A stretch of DNA of 64,000 nucleotides, taken from contig MU401527.1 in assembly GCA_022579005.1 (NCBI GenBank), forward strand, positions 62,001 to 126,000, read 5' to 3'. Position numbers and translations under genes: made by a program. The DNA comes from Poronia punctata (Eukaryota; Ascomycota; Sordariomycetes; Xylariales; Xylariaceae). Under the pieces are notes generated by a model. The model did not search any database, was not told where the DNA came from, and saw nothing but the letters and a program-made list of their open reading frames with translations. Numbering within the stretch: position 1 is the stretch's first letter; each line of letters begins with the position of its first letter. Shown here in pieces: positions 34,501 to 47,400 of the stretch.

Positions 34501-37500
34501 CGGTTTCCGGTAGCTCACGATGGACTGCATCGCTAGTAATCATGTCGTCCAAACTGTATGTTGCCAATTGTGCGCGGGCGGTTTTCAAGGTAGGTGAATC
34601 ATCGGGCAAGCTGACATCCTTCGGGCTCTGGACAGCTGGGGGGCTATCATATAGAAGGTAGGAACTTCGATTCTTGGTCACGGCATCTACCTGGTCGGGT
34701 TCTGCTTCACGGGTGCGGATATCTTCTGTCGATGCCAAGGGTGGTACTTCAGGCGATCTTGTATGTTGACTGGTAGCCCCTTGTGCGATGCTCTCGTTGT
34801 GGCCATCGTCATCTGATTTTGTAGGGGTGGTGGCAGAGTCATAAACAGCGACATCACTTGTAAGTCCCTCCTCATGGTGTGAAGTTGCCGTAGGAATCGA
34901 TTCCCGAGTCGCCTTCTCTACCAACAGCAGTGGCTGGAATGACCTCGAGCTCTCCCAAGACTTTGGCCGGGGCCGAGGCTTCGCCGAGCTAGGGGTGTCG
35001 GGCGTTTTGGTTACTGGAGAGCCTGAAGGTGAAACCTTGGAGATACCGGGAGAGCCAGGCGTTGTCCTGTGTCCCATCCTGAATTGGAGAGGAATGGCGC
35101 TCTGGCTCGGTGTCCTTACCCTGAGAGGAGTACCGCTGCGCCGACGAGAAGGTGTTGCCGCATTGCTCTGGAATCGCTTTTCCCGGGCTTCTTCTACAAC
35201 ACCATCAGGGCTATCTGGCAGTGGAGGAATATCGCCCGAGGGAAGCGGTTCTGGCGTACCAGGCTCGCTAGGGGGTAAAGGTAAGAGGTCGCCATAGTAA
35301 GGATCTATAGCTGGCCGTATCCGCCTTTGAACAATCTCCGGGTCGATAAGTTCAGTCTGGGATGGCGGAGTGGAAGGTCTTTCACCGGGCTCCATTTCTC
35401 GCGTCGAGTCTGTTCTTTGTGAACTATCGGCGACTTTTTCGGTGGACGTGTCAAACGTGAGGGGTATGGCGCTACCCAACAAGCCGGCACTTGCGCCAAC
35501 AGTGCCGGCATTATCTAAAAAAGAATTGCTGTCCCCGTCAGGTTTGGCAGACGGCTGCTTGGGTTCGCCAATGCCGATAGAAGACTTGAGCCGGTCAAAT
35601 AAGCTGGAGCCACCATCCTTGGATTTGGGCCGGTCAGATTCCGTAGTCGGCAGCTTGGGCTTATCTCCATTAACAAAGTCGTCATCTTCAGGAAACCCGC
35701 CTGGAGCACTCCTAACTAGCTCTTCCTTTCTCCTTAACGAGGTGTCGGAAGGCTTCGGGTCTTCAACCGAGATATCCGTACGCGATTCAGACTGAGGAGT
35801 GGCGCGTGCTGTGTCTTCCTCGTAAGCATTCAAACCACGTTTCGACTTCTTTTTCTTTTTCTTGGATTTCTTCGGTGAGTCCCATTCCTCTTCAGTCGTT
35901 GCAGTCTTCTCGGTACGCGAATCAAAGGATGGGCCCTCCTTAGTTCCCGGGCTAGTCGGACCGGGTTCGGCGACGTAGACATGATGTGCGGGCGGGACGT
36001 TGCGCTCAGTCAACTTTGTTTCATCCGAGTCCCATTTCTCCCATTCGTCCGCACTGGTCTCTTGAGTAGCCATATAGGAAGCCTCGCCAGCGGTGTGCCA
36101 CCCTGACCCTGAAGCTTCGGAGAAATGTGATGAGCGAGTAGATTCGACCACGAGTGGGCTCCTTCCAATCTCTCTGGTCTTATTCGAGTGATCCAAAGGA
36201 CCTGCATCGGTCACATCGGCGTTCCACTGGGGATCCACCACAGTGTACGAACTCTCGCGGGAAAGCTCTGACGGGGGGACATGAGATACAAATGAGTCAT
36301 CAAGTCCAATATCTCTTTGGGCCTTCTTGTTCTTCTTCTTTTTGCCCTTTCCCAACACGCTACGTTCCTCTCGAAGAGAGACAGCATCGTCAACATCGGC
36401 CTGATGAGGTGGCCGGGGTTGCCGAAGGTCGTCCCTTGGAATATTTGCTCTGAAGCGATCCTGGCTTTTCGTTGCATCATTGTCCCTCGTCATCCAGTTG
36501 TATTCCGCCTCAGTTGATGGATCGTCCCAAAGTCTTGGGGATACATCCCGCCGCGCCGAAGAGCTGGATGCCTCAGGCCGCGTGGTCTGCTCAGAGTCGT
36601 AATGAGCATCTTGATTAGGACCCTGTTGAACTACAACCGCCTTCTTCTTCTTTTTCGACTTCTTTTGCTTGGAGGGCATATCTTCCCAGTCATCGACGTC
36701 CTCGTTCGGCTCCGACTCCACAGGGACTGATCGTTCCACGGACTGCTCCTCTTCTCGGGCCTGAGCTTTTGCGGCCTTGCCTCGTCGCTTTTGTTCTTTC
36801 TTGCTCAGCTCACGTCCGGATCCCTCGAGGTTGATTGGCTCCTGTGACCCGGGCGGCGAGTCCCGACGATGGAATTCTGGATCGTCAATGACGATGTTAG
36901 GATCGAAGCCGCTACCCTCCAGTCCAGCCGCAATGTTGGCCATGAATGCTGGGTCCTCGGCAAAGCTACCGGGAGTTTGAACAGATCTTGGACTTGGAGG
37001 TTTCGGTCCAGGTACCGGTGGATTCTCGTACAAAGAATCAACTTGGAATGAACCCCTCTTCTTCGACGTAGACTCGTCTTCATCAGGAGTACTCCGGCTG
37101 ACTACTGGCTCGGGAAACGACTCAGAGACCGCTGCAGCCATGGCACCCCAGCCGGAACTCTTCTTGCGTGGCCGAGACCGAGCCGTCTCGGCAGGGGTGA
37201 TAATCTTGGTACCGGCGTCAGGATCGCCTTCGTGTCCTGGGCTCTCGACGACATAATGCTTTGTGTGGTTCTTCCCCCAGCTGACGACTTTCGAACTTGC
37301 CGCTTCCGGAGCGGACGTCTCCTCGCCGCGCGAAACAACGGGTCCGGCGTCGATATCATCTTCGACGGTGGGCGAGGGCACAGTTCTTTCAAAGCGCTGC
37401 TTTTCCGGAGCCGGCGAAGGGGCCGGCGTTGGGCGCACCAGATTGAGCAGGGGACGCTCGCGCTCGGCCGACGGATCTCTTGCGCTAAATGTTGGAAGAG

Positions 37501-40198
37501 TGGCAGCTCGACGCCTAGTCGTAGGTGCAAGGGAGAAGCGCGAAAGTTCTCGAGGGTGGTCCAAGATATTGTCGATTCGGACATCAGCGTTGGGACCATC
37601 GTAAGGACTCTTCTTTTTTGGTTCTTCCATTGCTGGAGGTGCTACCTCGATCACCTGGGGAGTTGTCGTGTCCTTGTCATCCTTCCACTTATCGACTACT
37701 GATTTGTCTGGGGAATTACTCCTCGATCGCACTTCCTGCTCTCGAATCCTACGCGCGAGCCTAGCCTCACGATAGGCGCGATCGGCGTCGCTAAGCACAG
37801 GGTCCTTTGTTTGGGGCGGGGTACTCTGAATGTGGGAGTCGTCTTGAGAAGTGGGCTCTCGCTTCGAAGGGCCGTCCCGTTGTTCGGTAGCAATTGCTGC
37901 TGCTGCTGCTGCGGCCAACGCAGCTTTGTCAACCGGAACGGTGGCGTGGCTAGCTTCGTCGTAAGCCTTACGTGCGTCTCGAAGCTCGCGTTCAAAAGAA
38001 TCCTTGCGACTCAGGCGCTCCGGAAGGTCAAAGTCGGAGAAGTCAGGTTCGCGCTCCACAGTCACGACGGTAGGTGTAAGTGGCCGTTGCGGCGATCCAT
38101 GGAGTGGCGTTGCAAAAGCATCGTCAGGGACTTGAAATTGGAACGGGTTGACGGCAACCTTTGAAGATTCAGAGCTATACTCGTGCGGAAACGCACGGGT
38201 ATCCGGCTTCGCACGATCAGCAGTATACCGATTATACTGGCCTTCTTCCCGGCGAACATGCTTCGGATACACCTCTGCGTTACCGCCCAAATCCTCTCTC
38301 TGCCTCATAGCGTGGCCAACGTCATCGACATAGGTGTCGCGGGAATCAGGCTGGTCCTGATGAGGTCTTTCTTGACGCCTCTCTCGTCGACTCGATTTCT
38401 TTTCCTTCGCATCGTCCATCCGTCGCTCAGCTTTGGGAGACCCGGCCCTTTCATCACGGTATTTATCACGGCGACGCCTTTCCTTTTCGTAGTCTCGATC
38501 CGAGCCAGACTGTTTCTTTTCTCGACGACGCTCACGTCTCTCTTCACGGGTAAGTCCAGGTTGATCACGGTCCTTCTCGGGATGGTCTTTGATTGCAGCT
38601 CCCCGCTCCTGGATGACTTCAGGACGTTTGCCCTCAGAATCTCTATCAGCAGCACTGGGTTCGTCGTACTGGTTACGGTATGCCCTTGGCGCGGACCTCA
38701 GTATCGCACCAATGGCAGCGTCTGAACTCCCGGTGGCACCAGTCTTAACCCCGCCAGGCCCTGTCCTAGCCGTGTAGTCCAGAATACCTCCAGATGAGGT
38801 TCTTTTGGGTGATGTTGGATCCGCCTCGACTGACTCGAATACTTTGGAATGAACTGGGGTAATCGGTTTGGGCTGTTGAATAGGCACCGGCTCTGGTCTA
38901 GACCTGGGAGTGGGATCCTGATGGGCAGACACAATGGATCCGCGACCTGCGTCAAAACGGGAGGGGTCGGAAGTAGCCATCGGGATGACATGCCGCAGCG
39001 GGGCGGCTTCTGACACTCCTGTTTCGCTCGGAGGAACGGGCGGTTCGTAACCGTGACGCGAATCAAGGGCGGCATTACGATCGACGCGTTCAAATCCGCA
39101 TGGTGTCTGGACAAAGCCACGAAGCGAGTTCACAGGCCCAAACAACCTAGGGTCAACTAGAGAAGGCTTGCGATTCAAAGGCATACGGTGAGGATCGGCA
39201 TATGTCGGAATAGTCGGCAGATCAAATTCGGGCGGTCTTTCGACAGTAGTCGGCAGGTGGAGAGACGAGCCATATGCCAGTCCAGAATCGACATCGCTCT
39301 CCATCGAGTCATCGTCCGAGGAGGCAGACTCCCAGTCCGAGTCATCAGTGGATGAGTCTCGACGCGGTTTAGAACTTCCAATGCCCCTACCGACGGTCCC
39401 GCTATTACTTCGGCGGAACTGATTGAGCGCGTTGGCTGCACCAATGAGTGTAGATGGTCGCGTCCTCCCCGCCGCCCGAAGGTCTTCCACATTCTGTTGT
39501 CGCGCAAGCTCGGCGAATTTTCGACCCAGCTCGATTATCTCTTCGTCAGTTTGCGCACGCTTTGGTGGCCGAGGCCTTCCCGGGCCACTATCCCCGGGCG
39601 GCCTTTGTCCGGTCGGAGGCGTATTCTCGCGGCTTCGGCGGCGCTCTATGTAGCCTCTACCGTAGGCAAGATCGGATCCGACGGACGATGACGAAGAATT
39701 GCCGAAGCGCAAGAATCTGCTACGCTTTTTCTTGATGCGGCGGCGCTGCTTCTGGGCCCCTCCGGTGAAAAACGAGCTAATGCCGAATTTCCTATTGGGT
39801 TGGGAGATGTTTAGGAGCGAGGAAGAGGTGGATGAGGAAGATGAGGAGGTGGAGAAACCGCGGTCGCGTGCCTGTGAGGCCTCAGGTTCGTACGGCGGCT
39901 GGTAAGGCTGCTGAAACGGTTGTTGGTACGGGTGTTGTTGCGGGTGTTGTTGCGGTTGTGAGTAGGGATCCCGGAATGGTTCCTGGTATGGCGCCCGGAA
40001 GGATTCCTGAGGTGGTGGTGGCGGTGGTGGTTGGTGAGGTTGTTGGTAAGCTTGTTGGAATGAAGGCGATTCATGGTCGCGCGGAACGGAGGCCGGAACG
40101 GAGTCGTCTTGAAGTTGTTCTCTTGAATCGCGTCGTGCTCTGCGCCGACGGCGAGCGCTCTCGGGACTCCGCCGGCGATGATGCTCCCGAGACATCAT
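16540..40198 (-). CDS. Giant leashin (LAH), Woronin-body tether / 'involucrin repeat protein'
   Basis: Two exons on the minus strand: 40198-18155 (7,348 codons, no internal stop) and 18045-16540 (501 residues). The joined protein is about 7,849 residues, roughly 0.85 MDa. The 109-nt intron (GTAAGT; TCCAG) joins VRAKDMTDVY to DGYGEGRIGSPRSPTRP, a junction characteristic of fungal 'involucrin repeat' proteins, the family containing leashin. Regions: a basic N-terminus with KRSRFLRFG and DEEIIELGRKFAELARQQ; a charged, disordered body with 22 Lys-block motifs (residues about 1,180-6,720); an 11-copy helical repeat array (about 3,040-4,965); then a C-terminal coiled coil (MQVLELENKVEQLLAENRAL) and a folded-looking 250-residue segment. 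In Neurospora, LAH-1 binds Woronin bodies through WSC and LAH-2 sits at the septal pore rim and apex; in most relatives one polypeptide does both. The identification rests on remembered family features, not a search. Confidence 0.85.
18046..18154 (-). other. Single intron of the leashin gene
   Basis: 109-nt intron with a consensus GTAAGT donor and a TCCAG acceptor, in phase 0. If retained, translation continues only three codons (VSH) and stops, deleting the whole C-terminal coiled-coil and globular part. Splicing is therefore the switch between the full-length protein and a protein without its C-terminal domain. Whether retention occurs is unknown. Confidence 0.8.
25304..31070 (-). repeat. 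Eleven-copy helical repeat array inside leashin
   Basis: Eleven copies of a roughly 35-residue unit, consensus ELxKLxALPxKxKKxxxIKxRIxEL followed by xxKIxARAAA. They are spaced irregularly (about 320-780 bp apart) at approximately 31070-30975, 30345-30250, 29975-29870, 29200-29090, 28635-28527, 28170-28060, 27500-27396, 26868-26764, 26470-26368, 25729-25631 and 25408-25304. Each is predicted to be a basic amphipathic helix ending in an Ala run, separated by Pro/Glu/Thr-rich linkers of the involucrin type (QEPTxEEP). The last two copies are nearly identical at DNA level, as are copies 8 and 9, so the array grew by segmental duplication. Confidence 0.85.
26971..27090 (-). repeat. Perfect-length 60-bp tandem duplication in leashin
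   Basis: 26971-27030 and 27031-27090 are identical except one base (G at 26985, A at 27045). The unit encodes 20 residues of the Glu/Pro-rich linker. The single difference changes Leu to Pro in one copy. The duplication is in frame and clearly recent. Confidence 0.95.
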
Positions 40199-42985
40199 CT
40201 TGAGAATTATCCTTTATGGCAAAATGCTCATGAGGCCAACTGATGGGATGCTGCTACAGCTCAATCAAGAAGCAACATTCACGATATCATGTGTCATATA
40301 CCGTCGCGGGGCGGTATGGCCTCTTCTGGGGCGCGTATAGCGTGTTTGTAACCTCTTTATCTCAAGAGGCCGATTACACGTACAATAACTGAATATAGTA
40401 GTTCTAGGTCTAGGGTAGACCGAGAGTTTGAATGTTGTTTTTGTTTATTCCCTTGGGGAAGATGGATCGATACCCGACCTGGGTTTAGGTGGACCTCGAA
40501 CCACTAGTCTAGATGCTACCTAACCAAAACCGAGCAGCTGGAAGTGCTGGGCTTCATTTCTCTCGTCGTCTACTGGCCGGTTTTGTGGGCGAGTGGGCTT
40601 GTCGAGCTGAAATGGAGTTACGATACACATCCGAGGCTCCACACATAGTTTTCACTGCTGCCAACAGGACAAGTTCATATAAACGGGCCCACGGGGTGGC
40701 TGGGGTCTATCTTCGAGTAGGTAGTGTTGACTTTGTCACGTTGTCTCCCGTCTCTCGCCTCTCGCCTCAGAATAAGGTCGGCGTCAGTCCTATCAATTTC
40801 TCGCAAGATGATGGCGCTGCTGTCTGGTACGAGGTAGGTACTGCCACAGGCGCCGATTGCCTCATCCTCCCATTAGCGATAGATTCTCTTCACAAGGCCC
40901 TTATCCTCGCTCGCTCGCGCGCCCAACCAGATGCGGTCCGTATCACTTGGGCACACGGGAGAGGGAGGGGCCTATCTATGCGGTGCCACGTCAGTTGGCC
41001 CGGATGCACGCTTGCCTTTTGGCCGTTTGTTTCGAGCTTTTTCCCACCTCCAATGAATGTACAGGACGTTCAAAAAGGTTGTGAGCCCTCATGTATGACG
41101 GACGATCAAAGGATGTGGCAAACGAATGGGTAATTCGGAGATTTGCTATGCATATTCAACCCTCGCACTAGGTTAGGAAAGAGATTACAGTAGCCTACTC
41201 GTAGTTTTGGGCACCGACGGCGAAGTTTTGAAGAGGATAGGTATCATTGAATGCAGTGCGCTCTTGTTCTTCTATCTTTTTTTCTTTTATTGTTCTATAT
41301 ACGGGTAGGTTAGATGGGTAGTTACCAGAGGGATATGTGATATGTAGAGTGGATTTTACTTTGCCTTGCTGTTATTCTGATCGATTGGTTTTTTTAACAT
41401 CATTGCAGTCCTTGCTCAATGCGCCACAACGGTTGACTACCTGGGTTTACCCTACGAGGAGTCTGATATGGCAAATCAGTATCGAGATTTTGTCCTCTCT
41501 AAAGTTGCGCCATCAGATCTTACGAGTAAAAAGTTGGGAATATTGATTGATCATAGTAGTTATACAATTTGACTTTTGGTACGAGTATGGTTACGGCCGA
41601 GGGAGACACGAAATGTCCCGGGGAATATCTAGGGTAGCATCTGCCGAAGGATACCTAGATGAACATCGACTTTGACGATGTCTGTATCGCCATTTCGATA
41701 TAGGTTATTCTCCCATTGAGAAGAATTCTGCGCCATCGTGACAGTAGTCGCATTAAAACAATCACCCCGAGATAATTTAGAATGTACTGATCGTAGTTCT
41801 GCAGTGTTGGTGGTTTCGAAATTTCAATCCAATGTTTCGCTAACAGCACGGACGTTGCACGATACCACCCCGAAGTCGAAACCCGTTTGCTATATACGGG
41901 CATTAAAAGAACACTCTACTAGTAGGTTAAGCACGATGGCGCGATCTTGTATTTCAATTCATAGTGTATGTGTTTGATATCAATTTTTCTCTCACTCGCA
42001 TTTGGGTTTCTTCAGTTGAGACCATAAGCTACGGTAGACAAGGGGTCCGTCGAAGTATTTGCCAAATGTATCCCTGAATCAGGGATCAGAAAGGTATTTT
42101 ATTTCAAGGGTTATGAGCTTTGTTTTGTTTGGACGTCCACTAGTTCTGTAAATTACCTGACTCTGGTCTAGGTGTCTAGACTAATAAGCTTAAGACTAGC
42201 GCATTCGTAGCTCCACCCCGGAATATCTCCTTTCTTGGGTTGGGGCTTTGATCACGGCGGCACAGGTAAAGGCATAGAATGCCGGGGATATTGGATACCA
42301 ACCTATCGATCGATCCGTCAATATACGTGTATATATCTCTTCTTTTCATAAGCACAGTTTTCTGGTACCTCTCTAATCGGTGCCATAAACGTATCTCCTA
42401 ATTCTAATCTTTTATGCCGGTTGTACAAAGGAAAATTTCATCCTTGCCCTGGCCATTCCAATTTCCTCCGTACAGCGACTACCAACGTAGACCCCCGGTA
42501 ACCGGCCAGGAAACAGCGACTTGATTTGCAGCGCGTGCAGGTGCCCGTGTATAGCCGTCCTGCAGCAAACATTTCGCGCCCGGCGCCCATCGGCATATCT
42601 ACTCATCGCCTGAGACTGACCACCATATCCCTACCCCTACCCACGAGACCGAGGCCTGCACGATTGCAGATTACGATAACCGGTACCGACACGCTCGACC
42701 ATCCTGAACCTACCCGAGCCCAATCGGCCAAACCAACAATATTTCGCCCACGTGCCCTCGCCGGGAAATACTTGTTTTATACGTTAAGGCGCATCGGGGA
42801 CGGGCGTCGCTGTTGAAGGAACCCAGGCAATCTGGATCGACCGGGGCGGCAAGCCCGTCCCTTTTTTCGGCTTTAACTGAGCCCATAACCCAGGTCCGTT
42901 CAAGCTTTCTACAGCACGCCAGTCGCACCTTCTTGTCTGAACCACTCTGACGCAGGACTGATATGCAGGTACATCGAGCGGTCCA
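40199..42985. other. Shared divergent upstream region of leashin and the GT34 gene
   Basis: About 2.8 kb. A 206-codon open frame at 40513-41133 (plus) has no recognisable domain and an unremarkable composition, so I do not call it a gene. Pyrimidine-rich stretches near 40740-40770 and 42620-42660 resemble fungal promoters or leaders. No other gene is supported. Confidence 0.45.
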
Positions 42986-44494
42986 ATGTCCTTAAGCCGG
43001 AGCCCTTCGCCGATTCCAGGCGGTGGTTGGTCCTCGCCTGGCTTGGATCTCCCAAGCGGTCGGTCGAGCCCAGCCAAGATGCACTTCCCCCCTAGCCCGA
43101 ACCCGGGAACTGTGACGTGGGAATCGGCACGGATGAAATCGCAGGGCGTCGCCGGCTACCCGTCCTTCTCGACCCAGAACCAAGGCTTCTTCACTCGGAA
43201 CATGCGCCGCATATCAAGTGGCCTGCCATCCTTTACAACACACGATGAGATGGGCTCGGCCGAGAAAGAGAAGCGCAGGAGAACACCGTGGCGGATACCT
43301 CTGTTAGGCCGTGCCCAGTTACTTGTGGCGCGGATGAGCAGGAAGTGGAAAATCCGTGCAATGATTGTGCTTTTCTTCCTAGCTTGCTATACTCTATTTC
43401 ACATAACGCGTAAGTCTCTGGCACCGACGTTCCTCGTCTCTCCCATTACTAACTAGCTATGACTACAGCGCTTCACTATTATTGGCGGAGATCCAGTTGG
43501 CTAGGAGGCGGGCAAAAGTTCCTCATCATCCTCGCGGCCAATGTTGGCGGTGGTGTCATGGAATGGAAAGGCGCACGCGAGTGGGCAATCGAGAGGGATA
43601 GCGTGAGAAATAAGAAGAAATACGTCGCTCGATGGGGTTACGACCTAGAGATCGTTGACATGAGTACCAAGAAGCGCTACGCCCACGAATGGCGCGAAAG
43701 CTGGGAGAAAGTAGACAGCATAAGAAACAGTTTCAGGAAATATCCCAATGCCGAATGGTAAGTCGTCTTGTCCCACCTCGACGCATCGTGAAAAAAAAAA
43801 CCCCCCATGTCGCTAAAATCTGCGCATCAGGATTTGGTGGTTAGATCTGAATACGTTCATCATGGAGCCCTCTTATTCGCTCCAAAGTCATATTTTCAAT
43901 AATCTTGAAGACCACATGTACCGCGATATCAACGAGTTTAACCCACTCAACTTCTCACACCCCCTTACGGCCAACTACCTCGATCCCGAATCCCTCAGTC
44001 CCGAAGGGGACGGTAACCCGGATTCGGTCAATCTATTAATGTCTCAAGACTGCGCCGGCTTCAATCTGGGATCTTTCTTCGTAAGGAGAAGCGATTGGAC
44101 AGACCGCTTGTTGGATATCTGGTGGGATCCAGTATCATACGAACAGAAGCACATGGAATGGGAGCACAAGGAACAGAGCGCGTTACAGCAGCTCTATTCG
44201 ACGCAGCCGTGGATCCGGAGTCACACGGGGTTTTTACCGCAGAGGATGATCAACAGCTTCCCGACGGGCGCTTGTGACGCCAACGGGAACGATACCCGCA
44301 TCCATTACAATGAAAACGATCGCGATTTTCTCGTCAACATGGCAGGGTGCGAGTTTGGGCGCGACTGCTGGGGTGAAATGTACAACTTCCGCGAACTCAG
44401 CTACTACCTCAACCGAAACCCTTGGGAGCGTTTCAAGGAAGATCTGGTGGCAGCCATCTGGTATAAACTCACTGGACAGAAAGTGAGGCTATAA
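42986..44494 (+). CDS. Mnn10-like alpha-1,6-mannosyltransferase (glycosyltransferase family 34)
   Basis: Three exons (42986-43409, 43469-43757, 43831-44494) give 458 residues. It is a type II Golgi membrane protein: a Ser/Pro-rich cytosolic N-terminus starting MSLSRSPSPIPGGGWSSPG (typical of filamentous-fungal Mnn10 homologues), basic residues, then one membrane anchor at residues 125-141. Family 34 hallmarks in the lumenal domain are WLGGGQKFLIILAAN, MEWKGAREWAIERDSV, WIWWLDLNTFIM (the region of the metal/nucleotide-sugar motif), DCAGFNLGSFFVRRS and the GCEFGRDC tail. Family members add alpha-1,6-linked mannose to the N-glycan outer-chain backbone using GDP-mannose, normally in a Golgi complex. 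Both introns are short (59 and 73 nt) and restore conserved residues at the junctions. A downstream ATG at 43079 is a less likely start. Confidence 0.9.
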
Positions 44495-47400
44495 AAGAGG
44501 CCTTGCGCGCAAAATAATCTCTGTGTTACGATCTACATGTTTGTTGTTGTTTCCCCGACGTTGGGGGTTGCTACCTCTGTTCGGTCATGATTTCCCTACG
44601 GGAGAGATTATACCCCCCAAAAAATTGTATGAGTAAAAGGATTCCCTGTATTAGAACACACGGCCAGGGCAGGACTAGGACGGTGTACCAAAAACTTATG
44701 ATAACGGGGCTGATGCCCTTCAATAGAGAAAGATAGTTTGACGTCTATAGAACTCTTTGGGAGCACGATGTTGTTGCTCTAAAATCGGGGGAGTCGAGGG
44801 GGCGGCGCGTACGTGATATTTGTAGATCGTAACAATCAGCGTGTTAATAGGCGAAAAAAGAAGTATGTTGGCGAGGAGAGGGGGAGTTCGTTCTTCAGAG
44901 TTGGTAAAATGGTGATTGAGAATGGGAAACGTACGTAGTTCCCCATCTGACTAAAATTACCCTGGAGTAGATACCTACCTACCTACCTCTATGTTAGTAC
45001 ACATGCAGATGCTTGATATACGAATGACCCTTTTCTCTTTCATGACGCCAGGAAAATAATCCTCCTCGCAATCTTAGTCGCTAACCTGCCTGGAATAACA
45101 CACCCGGTGGTTATATGTCGGGATACATCTTGCGCGGGAAGCCGAGAAAAGAGGTGTCTGTTATAGGAAGGAAGTCGAAATAACCTATAAGAGATACTAG
45201 GTAGGCTGTGATTACTGAGCATTACCTTACCTAGATGCTAGGTATATCCCACAATGAAACGAGGTAGGGCTCGGGCCCGGCGGCATCCAACGATAAGATC
45301 CATCATCCGGGGAAGGTTGATGTGGCCGAAAACGTAACGTTTTCTTCTGGTAGTATTTTGAATCCCCGCCGGACAGAAAAATTGAAATACTACCTACCAC
45401 CTCATTCCACGGAATAGTAGTTGGTAGCGTCGTCTTTTGCCGGAGAATAACGTCGGATGATTATATGAGTAGGTACTTTGACCTTTACTTTTACTGTTAC
45501 GGGTATAAGTGTGTTGGTTAAGTAAGTATATTCTTATCTTTTTGAAAGTTGGGTTGTCTCTCTCACTTATACCTACCCACCCACCGGTTACTAGAAGAAG
45601 GGGAAACTGAAATACCTTTCTGACTATCATGAGAGAATCCCCCTTTTTCTGCCACATGTTTAGCGAGAGCGATACCAGCCGATCTCCCGATCCTTTGAGG
45701 ACTAAAAGGCACGTGGTCGTAGGAACAAACGGCGATACAGATGTGGTAGGTAGATAGGCCCATGTGATTCTTGGTATGTATGGTCAGTCAGCCTTTTTAC
45801 AATCTAAATTTAAACTATATAGTTTCAAAACATATCTGGAGACATCAGAAGAGACACCAGAACTCCATGAGCCTTTTATTTAGGTTAGGTTAGCGATAGT
45901 CCATCCCTGACTTCGTATACCTATACTATCTATCAAGTGAGATCGTATTTCTATTTCCAGTGTCTCTCATTCAAGACCGATTGTTCCAAGGTGATCATCA
46001 AACGGTCTGCTACTACTTACCTAGTCTCGAATCGTAACAAGTCTAAATCCATGGTTCCTGGTCTCCAAACAGCCATGTATAGTAGAGCGAGGCTATTTTT
46101 TTCTTTCGAAAACGTCGCACCTGCTGCTTTCGGGATATAAAACTGGGATCCCGTCACCGAAGATGTGATTTTGAGTAAAGATCGCTCTGCGATGTTTGAG
46201 ACGAACTTTTTGATTCGATTTGCCTTCTTCCTTCGATGCTGGGGAGTATATATTTCTCAGCGTGGTTGATATTTCGGAAGGTTAGATGGGACTTGTCATC
46301 ACCATAGGGACGTAGAAGACTGAGGATGTCTGTCTGTCTGGCCCGCAGAGGTTTGCTAACAACGACATGTCGATGGGATATTCCTCCGACAGCAATCCAA
46401 TCCGTATCTAAACCTCAAGCCTACGGCCGGTTTCTCGGAAGATGTGTGCTTGCTGACGCGACCCCACAAAGAACCACGAGACGGCCGGCCGGAGCCGACG
46501 GGCAGGGCAGATGTTTTAGAAATCACGAGCAGCAGTACTTCCGAAATATCCTTCTCCCGTAAATAGTCATCACTTGCGACGACACGTTACCTTCCCTTTC
46601 TTAATGGCTGACCACATACGGAAGCTATCGTGAGATTGAAACTTGACTTCGAGGGTGAGTAGAGTAGAGAAGAGACCCCCAAGACAAAAGTTTGGCCGAG
46701 TAATGAGTGGAGAGTTGTCGATCATTTTCTCTTGCTGGGAAGGGGCATGCTTAATAAACTTTATACCCAACAGGAACAAAAATCACTTGCAGGACCGGAC
46801 CTGTCGATTGTTGCCGTATTAAGGTGGTTTTGTCCGACGGCGGGAGATCCTTTGACTCGTTTTCGGTCATAAATGGCTTTTTACAGTTGCATATACATGC
46901 TTAGAAACATAAATATTTGGAGAATCGGAGCGGCTGCCCTTTTACTTGCATGAGTACCTGCACAATCGTAGCGGCATCTTGTCGAGGTCGTCTCCAAAAC
47001 CGACGACTTGGATGTTTTATTTTTGGCGATGTATTATGGAGAAACACTTGAACAAGATGAACGCCAAGGGTGGCATGTTTTACTAAACTGCCCTTTTGGC
47101 TCTTTATCGCGATGCGCGGGATCTGATCTGAATTTTGTTCAACTTTCCAACTTTCTGCCTTAAATGTGGGCGGGCTTGAAATCTTATGACAAACCGGTCC
47201 AGTTTATCTCTGTGAGCTTGCTTGGGCTCGATATCAGTTTCTGTTCATGGAATACACTGCAGTTTTATTCATCTGGAAAGTGCCATTGCCTATACGTGCT
47301 TGTTTTTGGTTGGTATTCGATTTTGCAAAGGTGATTATGTCAACTGGTAGTAAACGCTCAGTGTGCTAGGTTTGTTTTGCAGGTGTTTCATGTTTTGAAA

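Noticed and set aside
18166..40203. Dozens of long open frames on the plus strand and in other minus frames across 18-40 kb
   Set aside because: They are shadows of the repetitive leashin reading frame; the Ser- or Arg-rich translations mirror its Lys/Glu/Pro codons.
40513..41133. 206-codon plus-strand open frame with an ATG, upstream of leashin
   Set aside because: No recognisable domain, composition mixes unrelated low-information stretches, no plausible leader; it lies in the shared promoter region of two real genes.
45875..45895. TTAGGTTAGGTTAG runs resembling telomere repeats (also near 15430 and 58330)
   Set aside because: Short, not TTAGGG arrays, and dispersed inside intergenic DNA; not telomeric.
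46326..46562. 78-codon open frame in the 44-49 kb gap
   Set aside because: Short, no motif, no supporting splice or leader signals.
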